Below the pieces are notes generated by a model. That model ran no database searches and was not told where the DNA came from. It saw only the letters and a program-made list of their open reading frames with translations. A stretch of 64,000 nucleotides of DNA from Oscillospiraceae bacterium (GTDB lineage Bacteria > Bacillota_A > Clostridia > Oscillospirales > Ruminococcaceae), in the NCBI GenBank assembly GCA_017523995.1, contig JAFWUX010000097.1:1-64000 (forward strand), written 5' to 3'. Shown piece after piece: positions 17,459 to 26,500 of the stretch; the stretch's first letter is position 1, and each line of letters begins with the position of its first letter. Both the position numbers and the translations under genes were made by a program.

Positions 17459-17682
17459 GCTGAGGATATGCAATACCCGGTAATCACAGCGCACAGCCGA
17501 CGATCAATCAAAATCGTCCGCGCAGCGGACACCGCAATTTCTCATTTCTCATTTCTCGTTTCTAATTTCAAAAGCGCTCTTGTGTTTTGCAGGAGAATAT
17601 GCTATAAGCGGGCAGCGCCCGCCTGCATTGATCTAAAGCACTCCGCAAGAAGACCGTTTCACAAAAGATTCCTTCTCTCCGG

Positions 17683-17711
17683 TTGCTTTTTACGTTATAA
17701 TATGCTATAAT
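17683..17711 (+). promoter_or_regulatory. Promoter of the aldo/keto reductase gene
   Basis: TTGCTT (17683-17688) and TATAAT (17706-17711) are 17 bases apart, about 35 bases before the start codon. Confidence 0.65.
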
Positions 17712-17748
17712 ATAACATCAAATCACATCAGAAAGGATGTGCCCGAAG

Positions 17749-18954
17749 ATGCAATACCGGAAGCTCCGGAACGGCGAGCCGGTCTCGCTGCTCGGCTATG
17801 GCTGCATGCGCTTTACCAAGAGCAGCGGCAAGGTCATCATGGAGAAGGCGGAGCGCGAGGTCATGCAGGCGATCCGCTGCGGCGTCAATTATTTTGATAC
17901 GGCGTATGTCTACCCCGGCAATGAGGAGGCGCTCGGAAAGATTCTCGAGAAGAATCACTGCCGCGATAAAATCAAGATCGCCACAAAGCTGCCCTATTAC
18001 CTTGTCAAATCACCGGAGGCGATCGACCGCTTTTTCAGGGAGCAGCTTGCCCGCCTGCGGACGGATTATATCGACTGCTACCTGATCCACATGCTCAGCG
18101 ATGTCAAATCGTGGGAGCGCATGAAGGCGTTTGGCATCGAGGAATGGATCGCCGCGCGCAAGCGTGAGGGCAGCATCCGGCAGATCGGTTTCTCGTTCCA
18201 CGGCAGCACGGATACCTTCACCGCGCTCATCGACGCCTATGACTGGGACTTCTGCCAGATTCAGTATAACTATCTCGATGAGCACACGCAGGCAGGGCGC
18301 CGCGGCTTGCAGTATGCGGCGAAAAAGGGGATTCCGGTCATTATCATGGAACCGCTGCGCGGCGGCAGGCTCGTGACGAATCTGCCGGCGGATGCGAAAA
18401 AAGCAATCGCGGAATATCCCGTGAAGCGCTCGCCTGCGGAATGGGGACTGCGCTGGCTCTGGGAGCAGCCGGAAGTGACCTGCGTGCTCTCCGGCATGAA
18501 CTCCATGCAGATGCTCAAAGAGAATGTCCGCATTGCACATACCGTGCGGGCAGGGGAGTTCACCGCGCAGGATCATGCGCTGATCCGGCAGGTGCGCGAT
18601 GCGATCCGGCGCGCGGCAAAGGTCGGATGTACGGGCTGCGGTTACTGCATGCCGTGTCCGCACGGCGTTGATATCCCGACAGCGTTCGGCTGCTATAACA
18701 AGATGTTCCTCGAGCGGAAGAATTCGGTGCGCCGCGAGTATTTTCAGGTGACATCGTTCAAGAAGGACCGCAGCGATATGACGCAGTGTGTCGGGTGCGG
18801 CAAATGTGAGCGGCACTGTCCGCAGCATATTGAGATTCGCAGGGAGCTGAAAAACGCAGAGAAGGCATTGCTCCCCGCGCCGGTCAAGCTGATTTTTACC
18901 GTTGCGAACAGGATCGCGAATTTCCGCGGGTTTGCTCCGCGGGGGAGGGAATAA
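17749..18954 (+). CDS. Aldo/keto reductase with C-terminal 2x[4Fe-4S] ferredoxin domain
   Basis: About 401 residues. The first ~270 form an aldo/keto reductase barrel with the full catalytic tetrad in place: Asp50, Tyr55 (NYFDTAYVY), Lys80 (KIATKLP) and His114 (YLIHML). The C-terminal part binds two iron-sulfur clusters through CTGCGYCMPCP (about 293-303) and CVGCGKCERHCP (about 346-357). This fusion is a common cytoplasmic oxidoreductase of anaerobes with unknown physiological substrate. ATG 17749 is preferred because AAAGGA lies about 11 bases before; ATG 17737 would overlap that site. Monocistronic: own promoter and a terminator at 19049. Confidence 0.85.
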   Translation: MQYRKLRNGEPVSLLGYGCMRFTKSSGKVIMEKAEREVMQAIRCGVNYFDTAYVYPGNEEALGKILEKNHCRDKIKIATKLPYYLVKSPEAIDRFFREQLARLRTDYIDCYLIHMLSDVKSWERMKAFGIEEWIAARKREGSIRQIGFSFHGSTDTFTALIDAYDWDFCQIQYNYLDEHTQAGRRGLQYAAKKGIPVIIMEPLRGGRLVTNLPADAKKAIAEYPVKRSPAEWGLRWLWEQPEVTCVLSGMNSMQMLKENVRIAHTVRAGEFTAQDHALIRQVRDAIRRAAKVGCTGCGYCMPCPHGVDIPTAFGCYNKMFLERKNSVRREYFQVTSFKKDRSDMTQCVGCGKCERHCPQHIEIRRELKNAEKALLPAPVKLIFTVANRIANFRGFAPRGRE

Positions 18955-19194
18955 GGCGCCTCCGACGGATTCGAGTTGAGGGCTCCGCCCTCAAACTCCC
19001 GCTCGGGATATTATCCCCAGACCCCATTTTATATCTATGGATAGAAGGAAGCCGCTGAATCAACGCATTTACGTCGATTCAGCGGCTTATTTATATTCCG
19101 GTATAAAAGCGGGATTCCAAAGGGATCCCTTTTGGCGGGTTTGGGCAGAGCCCATTATAAATCCATCGGAGATACCGATTCAATCAGTGATTCC
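18955..19194. repeat. Intergenic mosaic repeat, copy 3
   Basis: It begins CTCCGACGGAT, carries a GAGGGCTCCGCCCTC hairpin, GGGATATTATCCCC, CAGACCCCATTTTAT, the terminator at 19049-19088, then GGGATTCCAAAGGGATCCC, a GGCGGGTTTGGG module and CATCGGAGATACCG. Copy 4 at 22940 carries the same modules partly in reverse. Confidence 0.65.
19049..19092. terminator. Bidirectional terminator between converging genes
   Basis: AAGCCGCTGAATC (19049-19061) pairs perfectly with GATTCAGCGGCTT (19076-19088). It serves the aldo/keto reductase and, from the other side, the pectinesterase. Confidence 0.75.
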
Positions 19195-21597
19195 TTAGAG
19201 GTCAATGAGCTTGGCGATGTACTTCAGGATCATGATGACATCGCTGCTGCCGGGCTTGCCGTCGCCGTCGCAGTCCGCATTCAGCTTGCCGGTCTCGCTG
19301 ATCTTTACCGTGGAATCCTCTGCGCTGAACCGTGCCAGCATAACCGCATCGGAAACATCGACATTGCCGCTGCAGTTGACATCACCGCGCAGCGTCACAG
19401 CCGCCGGTGCATCCGTGACAGTGACCGTCTCCGTGGTTGTGGTTTCGGTTGTGGTTTCGGTTGTGGTCTCGGTGGTGGTTGTTGTCTCCGTGGTGGTGGT
19501 GAGCTCGGTTGTGGTTGTGGTCTCGACCTTGCGATGCACCGCAAACGCAGTATAGTTTACACAGTTCGCGGACTGTCCGTTTGCGCCGAGTATCATGCTC
19601 TGACCGGCGTCGAGATCCTTTGTCCAGCAGACGAACTGCTCGCCGTTGCTGCTCTCCACTGTGACTGCGGTTTTCGTCCAGCCGGAAAGCCATGCGGGAG
19701 CCGGATCGACGCGCGTATCAACAGCGACATAGATCGTGACCGGTTCATCTGCGGTGATCTCCGCAAGATCGCTTGTGACGGTCTTTGCGTCGCAGGCTGT
19801 CCGGATCAGCTCGGAACCGGAAAGCTCTGCCGGCAGATTTGTAAGCGTATAGGCGCGGTCACCGAAAATCGCGGTGCCGTTCTGCGCCGGATACATCAGA
19901 TCCCAGCTTTCGATATGATCGGCATCGAGCACCTTCATCGTGCGGATCAGGGTGCCTCTGAACGGGCGGACTACCGGCTCAAGTTCCCACTGCTGATCGC
20001 GCTCGCCGTTGCACTGCCACTGCAGCACGTTGACGCCCTCCTCCTTTTTGCCGCTGTCCACGCCGAGGCAGCTCTTATCCGAGGAGGTCTGCGTGCGCAG
20101 CTCATAGGTGCCGTCACCTGCGCCGTAGAAGGCGAACAGATCGCCCTTTGCATCCTTGCGGATCGAGATGTTTGCGCCGTTTTCGCCGGTCGCGCCGTCC
20201 ACATCGAGCAGATAATAGCTCTCGTTAAAGAAATCGTTGTTCTCGTTATCCGCATAGAGCATGTAGTGCCCGTTGACGGGTTCGAGTGTCCAGAGCAGTG
20301 CGCTGCTCTTGGCGGTCTGGACGATGTTTGCGCCGTCCGCGACTGCGCCTTCAGCGCCGAGATACAGTCCGCTGTTCACATTGCGGATGTAGTAGGATTT
20401 GGAGGCGTCGATTTCGGTCAGCTTGCGCTCGACCACGCCGCTGTAATTCATATAGTAGGGCGTCCAGCCGCCGAGATACTGCTCTCTGGTCGCATTGCAG
20501 GAGGAGAGCACGGTGCCTCTGGTTCTGCCGCCGGTGTTGACATTGCCGCCGTTCATGGTTTTGGTGTTGTATTCGCGGAAGGTTGCCTGCTCGGGGCTGA
20601 CGCCGCTCATGCTCGTCCAGCCTGCCGAGGAGATGATATTCTCATACTGCAGCTTCGTGTTGTAGAACAGGACATGCGCCGTATTCGCCCACGGTCTGCC
20701 GAAGCAGCCGGAGCCGACCTTCATACCGGAAGCCGCGGTGACATTGCAGTTCCAGAACAGATAGCCGTTTGTCTGCTGACGCGCCGCGGTGATATAGCCG
20801 CCGACTGCGTTGTCGGTGTAGCCGCCGAAGCGGAGCTCGCAGTTATCGAACACAACATCGCCGCTGCCGAAGATGTAATCGGTGTTGCCCTGAATCATGC
20901 ACTCCTTGAAGTACGCCTTTGCCTGCGTATAGAGCGTATCCTGACTGCTGACGAACCGGCACTTGTAGAATTCGCAGTTATCCGCCTCAACGCACATTGC
21001 CGCTGCGCGCTCCGTCGCGGATTTCGCCTTGACATCGAGACCGTTTTTGCGCTGCACCTTGATCGTTTCATTTGTGCATTCGACGCCGTCCGCGATCTCC
21101 TCATTGGTCATATAGCGGTTGAAGCTGTTTTCAAAGGTGATGTTCTCTGCGCGGAAGTTTTTGGCGCCGCTCTGCAGCCGGACGGATGTGCCCCAGCGAG
21201 CTGCGATATGTTTGCCGCTTTTTGCGGATGCCTTCTGTGCGCTGTAATAGCCGTTGTCATCCGCGGAATAATATTTGTAGCCGATGCCGTAATACCATGT
21301 CACGAGCACCTCGCCGCCTGCCGGATTGCTGTTTGTGAAGGTCAGGTAGGGCGTGTTGATCAGCACCTGTTCGCGGTAGGTGCCCGGCTCAATCGCGATT
21401 GTAACACGGCTGCCCTCTCCGCTCGGATTGAGCTTTGCCGCCGCACTGACGGCTGCCGTGATGGTTTTATATGTGCCGTTTTTGCCGACGGTCAGCGTGG
21501 TCGCCGCGCTTGCCGGTATTGCCGGAACAGCCGCCGCAAGCAGCACTGCCGAGGTGCAGGCAGCAGCAACTCTGCCTGCCAATTGACGTTGATTCAT
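19195..21597 (-). CDS. Secreted pectinesterase (CE8-like) with ricin-type lectin module and dockerin
   Basis: An 800-residue enzyme that should remove methyl esters from pectin. Order (residues from ATG 21597): signal peptide (1-32), CE8 beta-helix (about 33-385) with the oxyanion/acid motif QDTLYTQ (219-225), nucleophile motif GNTDYIFGSGDVVFDNCE and the arginine motif GRPW; a ricin-type beta-trefoil lectin module (about 395-545, ending DQQWELEPV); a module of about 145 residues homologous to pectate lyase 634-779; a linker of Thr/Glu repeats; a dockerin (about 737-800) nearly identical to the lyase's. The start is fixed by AGGAGG 7 bases upstream of 21597. It complements the nearby pectate lyase. 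Confidence 0.9.
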   Translation of the reverse strand: MNQRQLAGRVAAACTSAVLLAAAVPAIPASAATTLTVGKNGTYKTITAAVSAAAKLNPSGEGSRVTIAIEPGTYREQVLINTPYLTFTNSNPAGGEVLVTWYYGIGYKYYSADDNGYYSAQKASAKSGKHIAARWGTSVRLQSGAKNFRAENITFENSFNRYMTNEEIADGVECTNETIKVQRKNGLDVKAKSATERAAAMCVEADNCEFYKCRFVSSQDTLYTQAKAYFKECMIQGNTDYIFGSGDVVFDNCELRFGGYTDNAVGGYITAARQQTNGYLFWNCNVTAASGMKVGSGCFGRPWANTAHVLFYNTKLQYENIISSAGWTSMSGVSPEQATFREYNTKTMNGGNVNTGGRTRGTVLSSCNATREQYLGGWTPYYMNYSGVVERKLTEIDASKSYYIRNVNSGLYLGAEGAVADGANIVQTAKSSALLWTLEPVNGHYMLYADNENNDFFNESYYLLDVDGATGENGANISIRKDAKGDLFAFYGAGDGTYELRTQTSSDKSCLGVDSGKKEEGVNVLQWQCNGERDQQWELEPVVRPFRGTLIRTMKVLDADHIESWDLMYPAQNGTAIFGDRAYTLTNLPAELSGSELIRTACDAKTVTSDLAEITADEPVTIYVAVDTRVDPAPAWLSGWTKTAVTVESSNGEQFVCWTKDLDAGQSMILGANGQSANCVNYTAFAVHRKVETTTTTELTTTTETTTTTETTTETTTETTTTETVTVTDAPAAVTLRGDVNCSGNVDVSDAVMLARFSAEDSTVKISETGKLNADCDGDGKPGSSDVIMILKYIAKLIDL

Positions 21598-21666
21598 ACA
21601 GAATCCTCCTTTTCTCATTCTCCGGATTCAGATTCATTCGATTCTGCGCCCCCACGCATTATTCTC

Positions 21667-21700
21667 ATTATACCATACAAATTTTTAATTGTATAGTCAA
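21667..21700 (-). promoter_or_regulatory. Extended -10 promoter with palindrome, pectinesterase gene
   Basis: On the minus strand TGGTATAAT (-10 at 21667-21672, with extended-10 TG) lies next to the inverted repeat ATACAA/TTGTAT (21675-21694), which could be an operator. TTGACT at 21695-21700 is 22 bases away, too far to be an ideal -35. Confidence 0.5.
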
Positions 21701-21792
21701 TTTTTCGCATCGTTTATGCTGAATTGTCACCGGTTGTCTGTATCCGGATGAAAAAACACGAAAATACTCGAAAAATTTTTTTGAAAAAGGGC

Positions 21793-21821
21793 TTGACATT
21801 TTTGCCGGAATGTGCTATAAT
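21793..21821 (+). promoter_or_regulatory. Promoter of tRNA-Arg
   Basis: TTGACA (21793-21798), 17-base spacer, TATAAT (21816-21821). Confidence 0.85.
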
Positions 21822-21850
21822 ATCAGAGTTGACGGTTCAAACCGCAATAT

Positions 21851-21924
21851 GCGCCGGTAGCTCAGCTGGATAGAGTAACTGGCTACGAACCAGTAGGTCG
21901 GGGGTTCGAATCCCTTCCGGCGCA
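21851..21924 (+). tRNA. tRNA-Arg (anticodon ACG)
   Basis: A complete cloverleaf: acceptor GCGCCGG/CCGGCGC, D arm GCTC...GAGT, anticodon stem CTGG/CCAG with loop CTACGAA giving ACG, and T arm GGGGG-TTCGAAT-CCCTT. CCA is not encoded. A strong promoter precedes it and a terminator follows. Confidence 0.93.
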
Positions 21925-21930
21925 TTCTGA

Positions 21931-21957
21931 AACCCACTCCAATCGGAGTGGGTTTTT
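21931..21957 (+). terminator. Rho-independent terminator after tRNA-Arg
   Basis: AACCCACTCC pairs with GGAGTGGGTT around AATC, followed by TTT. Confidence 0.85.
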
Positions 21958-21986
21958 GTCATGTACGGAAATGAAAGTGAGGCTTC

Positions 21987-22931
21987 ATGCATATCAAACA
22001 TATTCTGCCGCTGCTGACTGCGATGCTGCTTGTCGGCGGCATGGCGGCGGCTGCGGAGCTGCTGCAGAACCGCGAGATCATCTTTCCGGAGATTGCGGCG
22101 ATTGCTGCCGGTGCGCTGCTGACGCCGAAACGCGCATGGAATACCGATTCCAGGCGGATGTTCCTTTCGATCGCGGTCTGTGCGGTGCTCGGTGTGCTGA
22201 TTGTGCGGCTCTGTCCGTTCGGGACGGCGCAGCAGATGTGTCTGGCGTTTGCAATTGCGCAGGTGCTGTTTCTCTGCTCGCGCACATCCTTTGCGCCGAT
22301 GATCTCCGCGATTGTGCTGCCGGTGCTGCTGCATACGGAATCGCCGGTTTACATCGCTGCTGCTGTGATTCTGACGGCGCTGATTCTGCTTTGCCGCGCG
22401 CTGCTCATCCGGCTGCATATCCTGACCGATACACCATACGAAAAGCTGCCGCCGCCCGACGGGTCTGCCTGCCGGAGCATGCTGCTCTGCACGGCGCTCG
22501 GCATCTGCTGGATTCTGCTCTCGCAGGCGATGCATCTGCCTTATCTTGCTGCGCCGCCGCTGCTTGTCGCGTTCACGGAGTTCCGCAAGCCGGATGCCGT
22601 CTCGCGCAGAGAGCCGCTGCGTGTGATTCTGCTGCTGACATCCTGTGCGGCTGCCGGAACGCTTCTGCGCATGCTGATCTGTGTGCGGCTCGGTGCGCCG
22701 CTCTTTGCCGCCGCCGCGCTCACAATCGCCGCGGTTTTCGCCATCATGCGCGGTCTGAAGCTGACTCTGCCGCCAGCTGCCGCAATTGCAATCCTTGCTG
22801 ATCTCATCCCGCAGGAGGCGCTGCCGCATTTTCCTGCGCAGATCGCCTGCGGCATTGCAGGGCTCGTGCTGCTCTCATTTGCCTTCCGCCGCAGTGACCG
22901 TCAGGCGGTTCTCCCCGCACAGACAGCCTGA
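21987..22931 (+). CDS. Multi-pass membrane protein (HPP/FUSC-like, uncertain)
   Basis: A 314-residue, very hydrophobic protein with about ten membrane helices. Two halves look alike: each has an (A/P)xxxG-rich helix followed by a basic turn (GALLTPKRAWNTDSRR near 42-57 and VAFTEFRKPDAVSRREPLR near 190-210), as in HPP and related membrane proteins with internal repeats. A small basic loop separates them (about 148-160). GTGAGG precedes the start. It is the only gene between tRNA-Arg and the mosaic repeat. Substrate unknown. Confidence 0.6.
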   Translation: MHIKHILPLLTAMLLVGGMAAAAELLQNREIIFPEIAAIAAGALLTPKRAWNTDSRRMFLSIAVCAVLGVLIVRLCPFGTAQQMCLAFAIAQVLFLCSRTSFAPMISAIVLPVLLHTESPVYIAAAVILTALILLCRALLIRLHILTDTPYEKLPPPDGSACRSMLLCTALGICWILLSQAMHLPYLAAPPLLVAFTEFRKPDAVSRREPLRVILLLTSCAAAGTLLRMLICVRLGAPLFAAAALTIAAVFAIMRGLKLTLPPAAAIAILADLIPQEALPHFPAQIACGIAGLVLLSFAFRRSDRQAVLPAQTA

Positions 22932-23395
22932 ATGAATGATGTGTCTCCGACGGATCAATAATGGGGGCTGCTCGCCCCCAAACCCCTCGCTGGGGATATT
23001 ATCCCCAGACCCCATTTTATGTGTGGATAGGATGAAGCCGCTCCTGTTTTCGTAAATGGGAGCGATTTCGTTTGTGTCGCACAGCATATCGAAAGTTTTG
23101 GTCGAGCTTTTTCACCGCGCCGTGCGCGGCTCCGTATTGCTAAAGCATTCCGGTTACGCATTGCGCCGCCGGAGCCCTGCGATAGAGGTGCCCATTCATA
23201 AATCGCATCCGCGAAGCGGATACTTCTTTTTATCGGTATCTCCGATGAATTTATAATGGGCTCTGCCCAAACCCGCAAAAGGGTCACTGACACTTTGGAA
23301 TCCCGCTTTTATACCGGAATATAAATATGCCGCTGAATCGACGTAAATGTGTTGATTCAGCGGCTTTCGCCATATTCTTTTGATCGGGAAACTGG
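22932..23395. repeat. Intergenic mosaic repeat, copy 4 (longest)
   Basis: It contains CTCCGACGGAT, GGGGGCTGCTCGCCCCC, GGGGATATTATCCCC, CAGACCCCATTTTAT, a GCCGCTCC...GGGAGCG hairpin, then AAAGTTTTGGTCGAGCTTTT and GGAGCCCTGCGATAGAGG (both also at 58853-59030), then reversed CGGTATCTCCGATG, GCCCAAACCCGC, CTTTGGAATCCCGC and a GCCGCTGAATC hairpin. No coding frame is convincing. Confidence 0.65.
23329..23364. terminator. Hairpin of the GCCGCTGAATC family
   Basis: GCCGCTGAATC (23329-23339) pairs with GATTCAGCGGC (23354-23364). It is almost the same as the terminator at 19049 but in reverse. Confidence 0.5.
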
Positions 23396-23458
23396 ATGAC
23401 AGTCCTGATTATGAACCATTCGGACTTTCACCTTTCGGCGGCACGCCCTGCGTGCTGC

Positions 23459-23487
23459 TTGCACCTTTTTCCGGAATATGCTATAAT
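23459..23487 (+). promoter_or_regulatory. Promoter of the large protease gene
   Basis: TTGCAC (23459-23464) and TATAAT (23482-23487) are 17 bases apart, about 32 bases before the start codon at 23519. Confidence 0.75.
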
Positions 23488-23518
23488 GAGAATATCACAC
23501 AAAAACGGAGGTATGTAT

Positions 23519-26500
23519 ATGCCTGATATCAAACGGGTGCTCGCGTTTGCAGCCGCCGCACTGATGCTCAGCTGCGGCACAGCCGGTACCCTTCCGCTGC
23601 GCGCAGACGAATACAATGACAACACACAGCTCCGGAATCTCATCCGGAGCCTTGCGGCGCTGCCTGCTCCGGCAGAGTCCTTTGAGACGCTGACCTATGA
23701 TACTGCTGAGCAGCAGCTCTACTGCGACGGCACCGCTGTCGGGCAGCACTACGGCGGATTCTCCGTGCAGGACGGAAAGCTGACCGTCTCGGCGGAATCG
23801 CTCGGCATTTCCGGCGCCGGACAGGATGCGTTTTCCCCTGCGGATGCGGCATCCCTTGCAGGGCTGGAATATACCGAGCAGGACGGCAAGGTCACTGTTC
23901 GTGCGCCGTTTTCCGGTAGCCGCCTGATCGTGAAATCCGGAAAGACGCCGCAGCATGACAGCGCTGTTTCCGTCACGGATTACGGCGACCTGCACTTTTT
24001 GCAGTATGCTTCTCCTGCGGATGCCTATTCCGCCTATCAGCAATACTGCGCGGACAGCAGCATCCGGAGCGTGCAGCCCGACCGTATCTATCACATCGAT
24101 GCGGCGGTCGGTGCAATTTCAGATGATGATCTGGACAGAATGACCTGCGATATGGGCTTTGTCGAGTATAACAGATGGCTGCAATCCGAGAAGGAGACGC
24201 TGCCGGAGGTCAAGGTCGCCGTGCTCGATACCGGCATCTACGCAGAGCACAACTGGTTTGCGGGCAGGCTCGCAGAGGGCGGCATCTCTTTGATGACAAC
24301 GGATTCTGTCGAGCCGGAGGATGCCTTCGGTCACGGCACACACTGCGCCGGTATCCTTGCGCAGGCCACGCCGGAGAATGTCAAAATTCTGCCGGTCAAG
24401 GTCATGAATGACCGCGGCTACGGCTACGGCACGGTGATCTACTGCGGCATGCTCTATGCGATTGAGCAGCATGCGGATGTTGTCAGCATGAGCCTCGGCG
24501 GAAACGGCGAGGACTGGCTGATCGACGAGGGCGTTGCTGCGCTGACTGCCGCGGATATCCCCTGCATTGCAGCCGCGGGCAATGAAAGCGATGACGCGAA
24601 GTATCATCATCCGGCGCGCAATCCCGATTGCGTCACTGTCTCCTCTGTGACGGCGCAGGGCGGAGAGCACGGCGAGCACGTCTACGAGCGCTCACACTTC
24701 AGCAATTACGGTACTGTTGTGGATTTCTGCGCCGGGGGCGACAGCGTGGAGAGTGCTTATATCGGCGGACGGGATCAGACTGCGGTGATGAGCGGCACAA
24801 GCATGGCGACGCCGTTTGTCGCAGCCGCCTATGCCGATATGCTTTCCTATGATCCGACGCTGACCGGAAAGCAGCTCTATGCCTATCTGAAAGCGAATGT
24901 CACCGATCTCGGTGAAGCGGGCTTTGATCCGGATTTCGGCTGGGGATATGTCAATATGGCGGAATTCCGGTTTACGGAGAACCTCTGCAAGCCGCCGGTG
25001 ATCGCGCCGGAAAAGGAACAGTCTGACGGCGCGGTTACTGTCACGCTGACTGCTGACGATCCGGATGCGGAAATTTACTATACACTGGACGGCAGCTATC
25101 CTTCGGCGGAAAGCTTCCGGTATACCGAGCCGTTTGTGCTGACCGAAACGGCACAGATTCGCTGCGCCGCCTGCGTGAACGGCATTTTCAGCCGCACCGC
25201 TTCAAAATGGTATATGATCGGCGGAAAAGACACGGCAGATGCGATTGCGTTCGAGGACGGCGTTCTGATCCGCTATAACGGAAGAAAGGAAATGCTCGAT
25301 CTTGCTGAACTCTATCCTGACGGCAGCCTGAAGGAGATCGGACGCGGCGCTTTTGTCAACACGCCGGTCAAAAAGGTGATTCTGCCGGATTCTGTCACAA
25401 AGATCCGGGCAAATGCATTTCTATTGACCGGGCTCACGGAGATTCAGGCAAACGGCGTGACGGAGATCGAAGAAGGCGTGTTCAGCTTTGCGGCGGATTT
25501 GAAATCTGCATCGTTCGGTACGCTGAGATCCATCGGGGATGAAGCATTCAGAGCGTGCGAAAACCTCAGCGAGCTGAACTTTACGCCGGATGCTGCACTG
25601 ACGGAGATCCCGTCAAATGCATTCCGGAACTGTGCTGCGCTGAAGAATCTGCCGCTGAAGTGGGAGCAGATCACGAAAATCGGGGATCAGGCCTTTGCCT
25701 ATGCGGGGCTGCGCTGCGAAATCAGTCTTCCGGCGCTGGAGATGCTCGGGGAATCTGCTTTTGAAGCAAGCGACATCACGGCGCTGACACTGCCCGATAC
25801 GATCACGGCGCTGCCGGACTGCGTCCTGCTGCAGACAAGCTCGCTGCAGAAGCTTTCTGCGCCGGGAGTCACGGAGATCGGAATGCGTGCGCTTGCCATG
25901 TCCGGAACTGATGCGCTTGCTGCCTGCGATATTGACTTTTCAAAGGTGACTTCGCTCGGGGACGAAGCACTTGTCGGAATCCGGTTTGATGCGCCTGTGA
26001 CGTTCTCTGCGCTGAAATCGCTTGGAAAGGGTGCGTTCAATCAGGCGATCGGTGCTGCGGTCACGCTGCCGCAGATCAAAGCCGTCCGCGAAAATGCCTT
26101 CCGGTACTGCGCTGCGGATTTGTATCTGCCCGCGCTTGAGCAGGCCGATGATTACGCATTCTCGGGCTGCACCGGCAGAATTATAACAGGGGACAGCCTC
26201 AGCACCATTGCGCCCTATGCATTTGATGACTGCGCTTGCCTTGCAGGACCGGCGGATTCCCAGCTTGCGGACTATGCGCGGACGAATGATATCCCTTTTT
26301 TGGCGACCCCTGCCGTGTATCCGCAGGGCAGCGCGGAACAGACCGTTCTGCCGGGCGCAAAGGCTGTGCTGACCGTCAGCACGGCGGGCGCGGACGGCAT
26401 GACACTGCGTTGGTACCGCGTCAGCGGCGAAACCGAAACAGAAATCACCGGTGCATCCGGTCTGACCTGCTGCCCGCCGACCGATACGGAGGGCGTGTTC

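Larger units (their letters stand above)
17287..17736. other. Gene-free gap between lipoprotein and aldo/keto reductase
   Basis: It holds the 31-bp direct repeat pair, a GTCCGC/GCGGAC hairpin (17512-17527) followed by a pyrimidine-rich run of TTTCTCA/TTTCTAA units (17534-17566; the reverse of the purine element at 54086), and the promoter at 17683-17711. Confidence 0.6.

Noticed and set aside
19132..21696. An 854-codon open frame on the plus strand
   Set aside because: It is antisense to the pectinesterase, whose domains, ribosome site and signal peptide are clear; the frame is an effect of GC-rich codon use.
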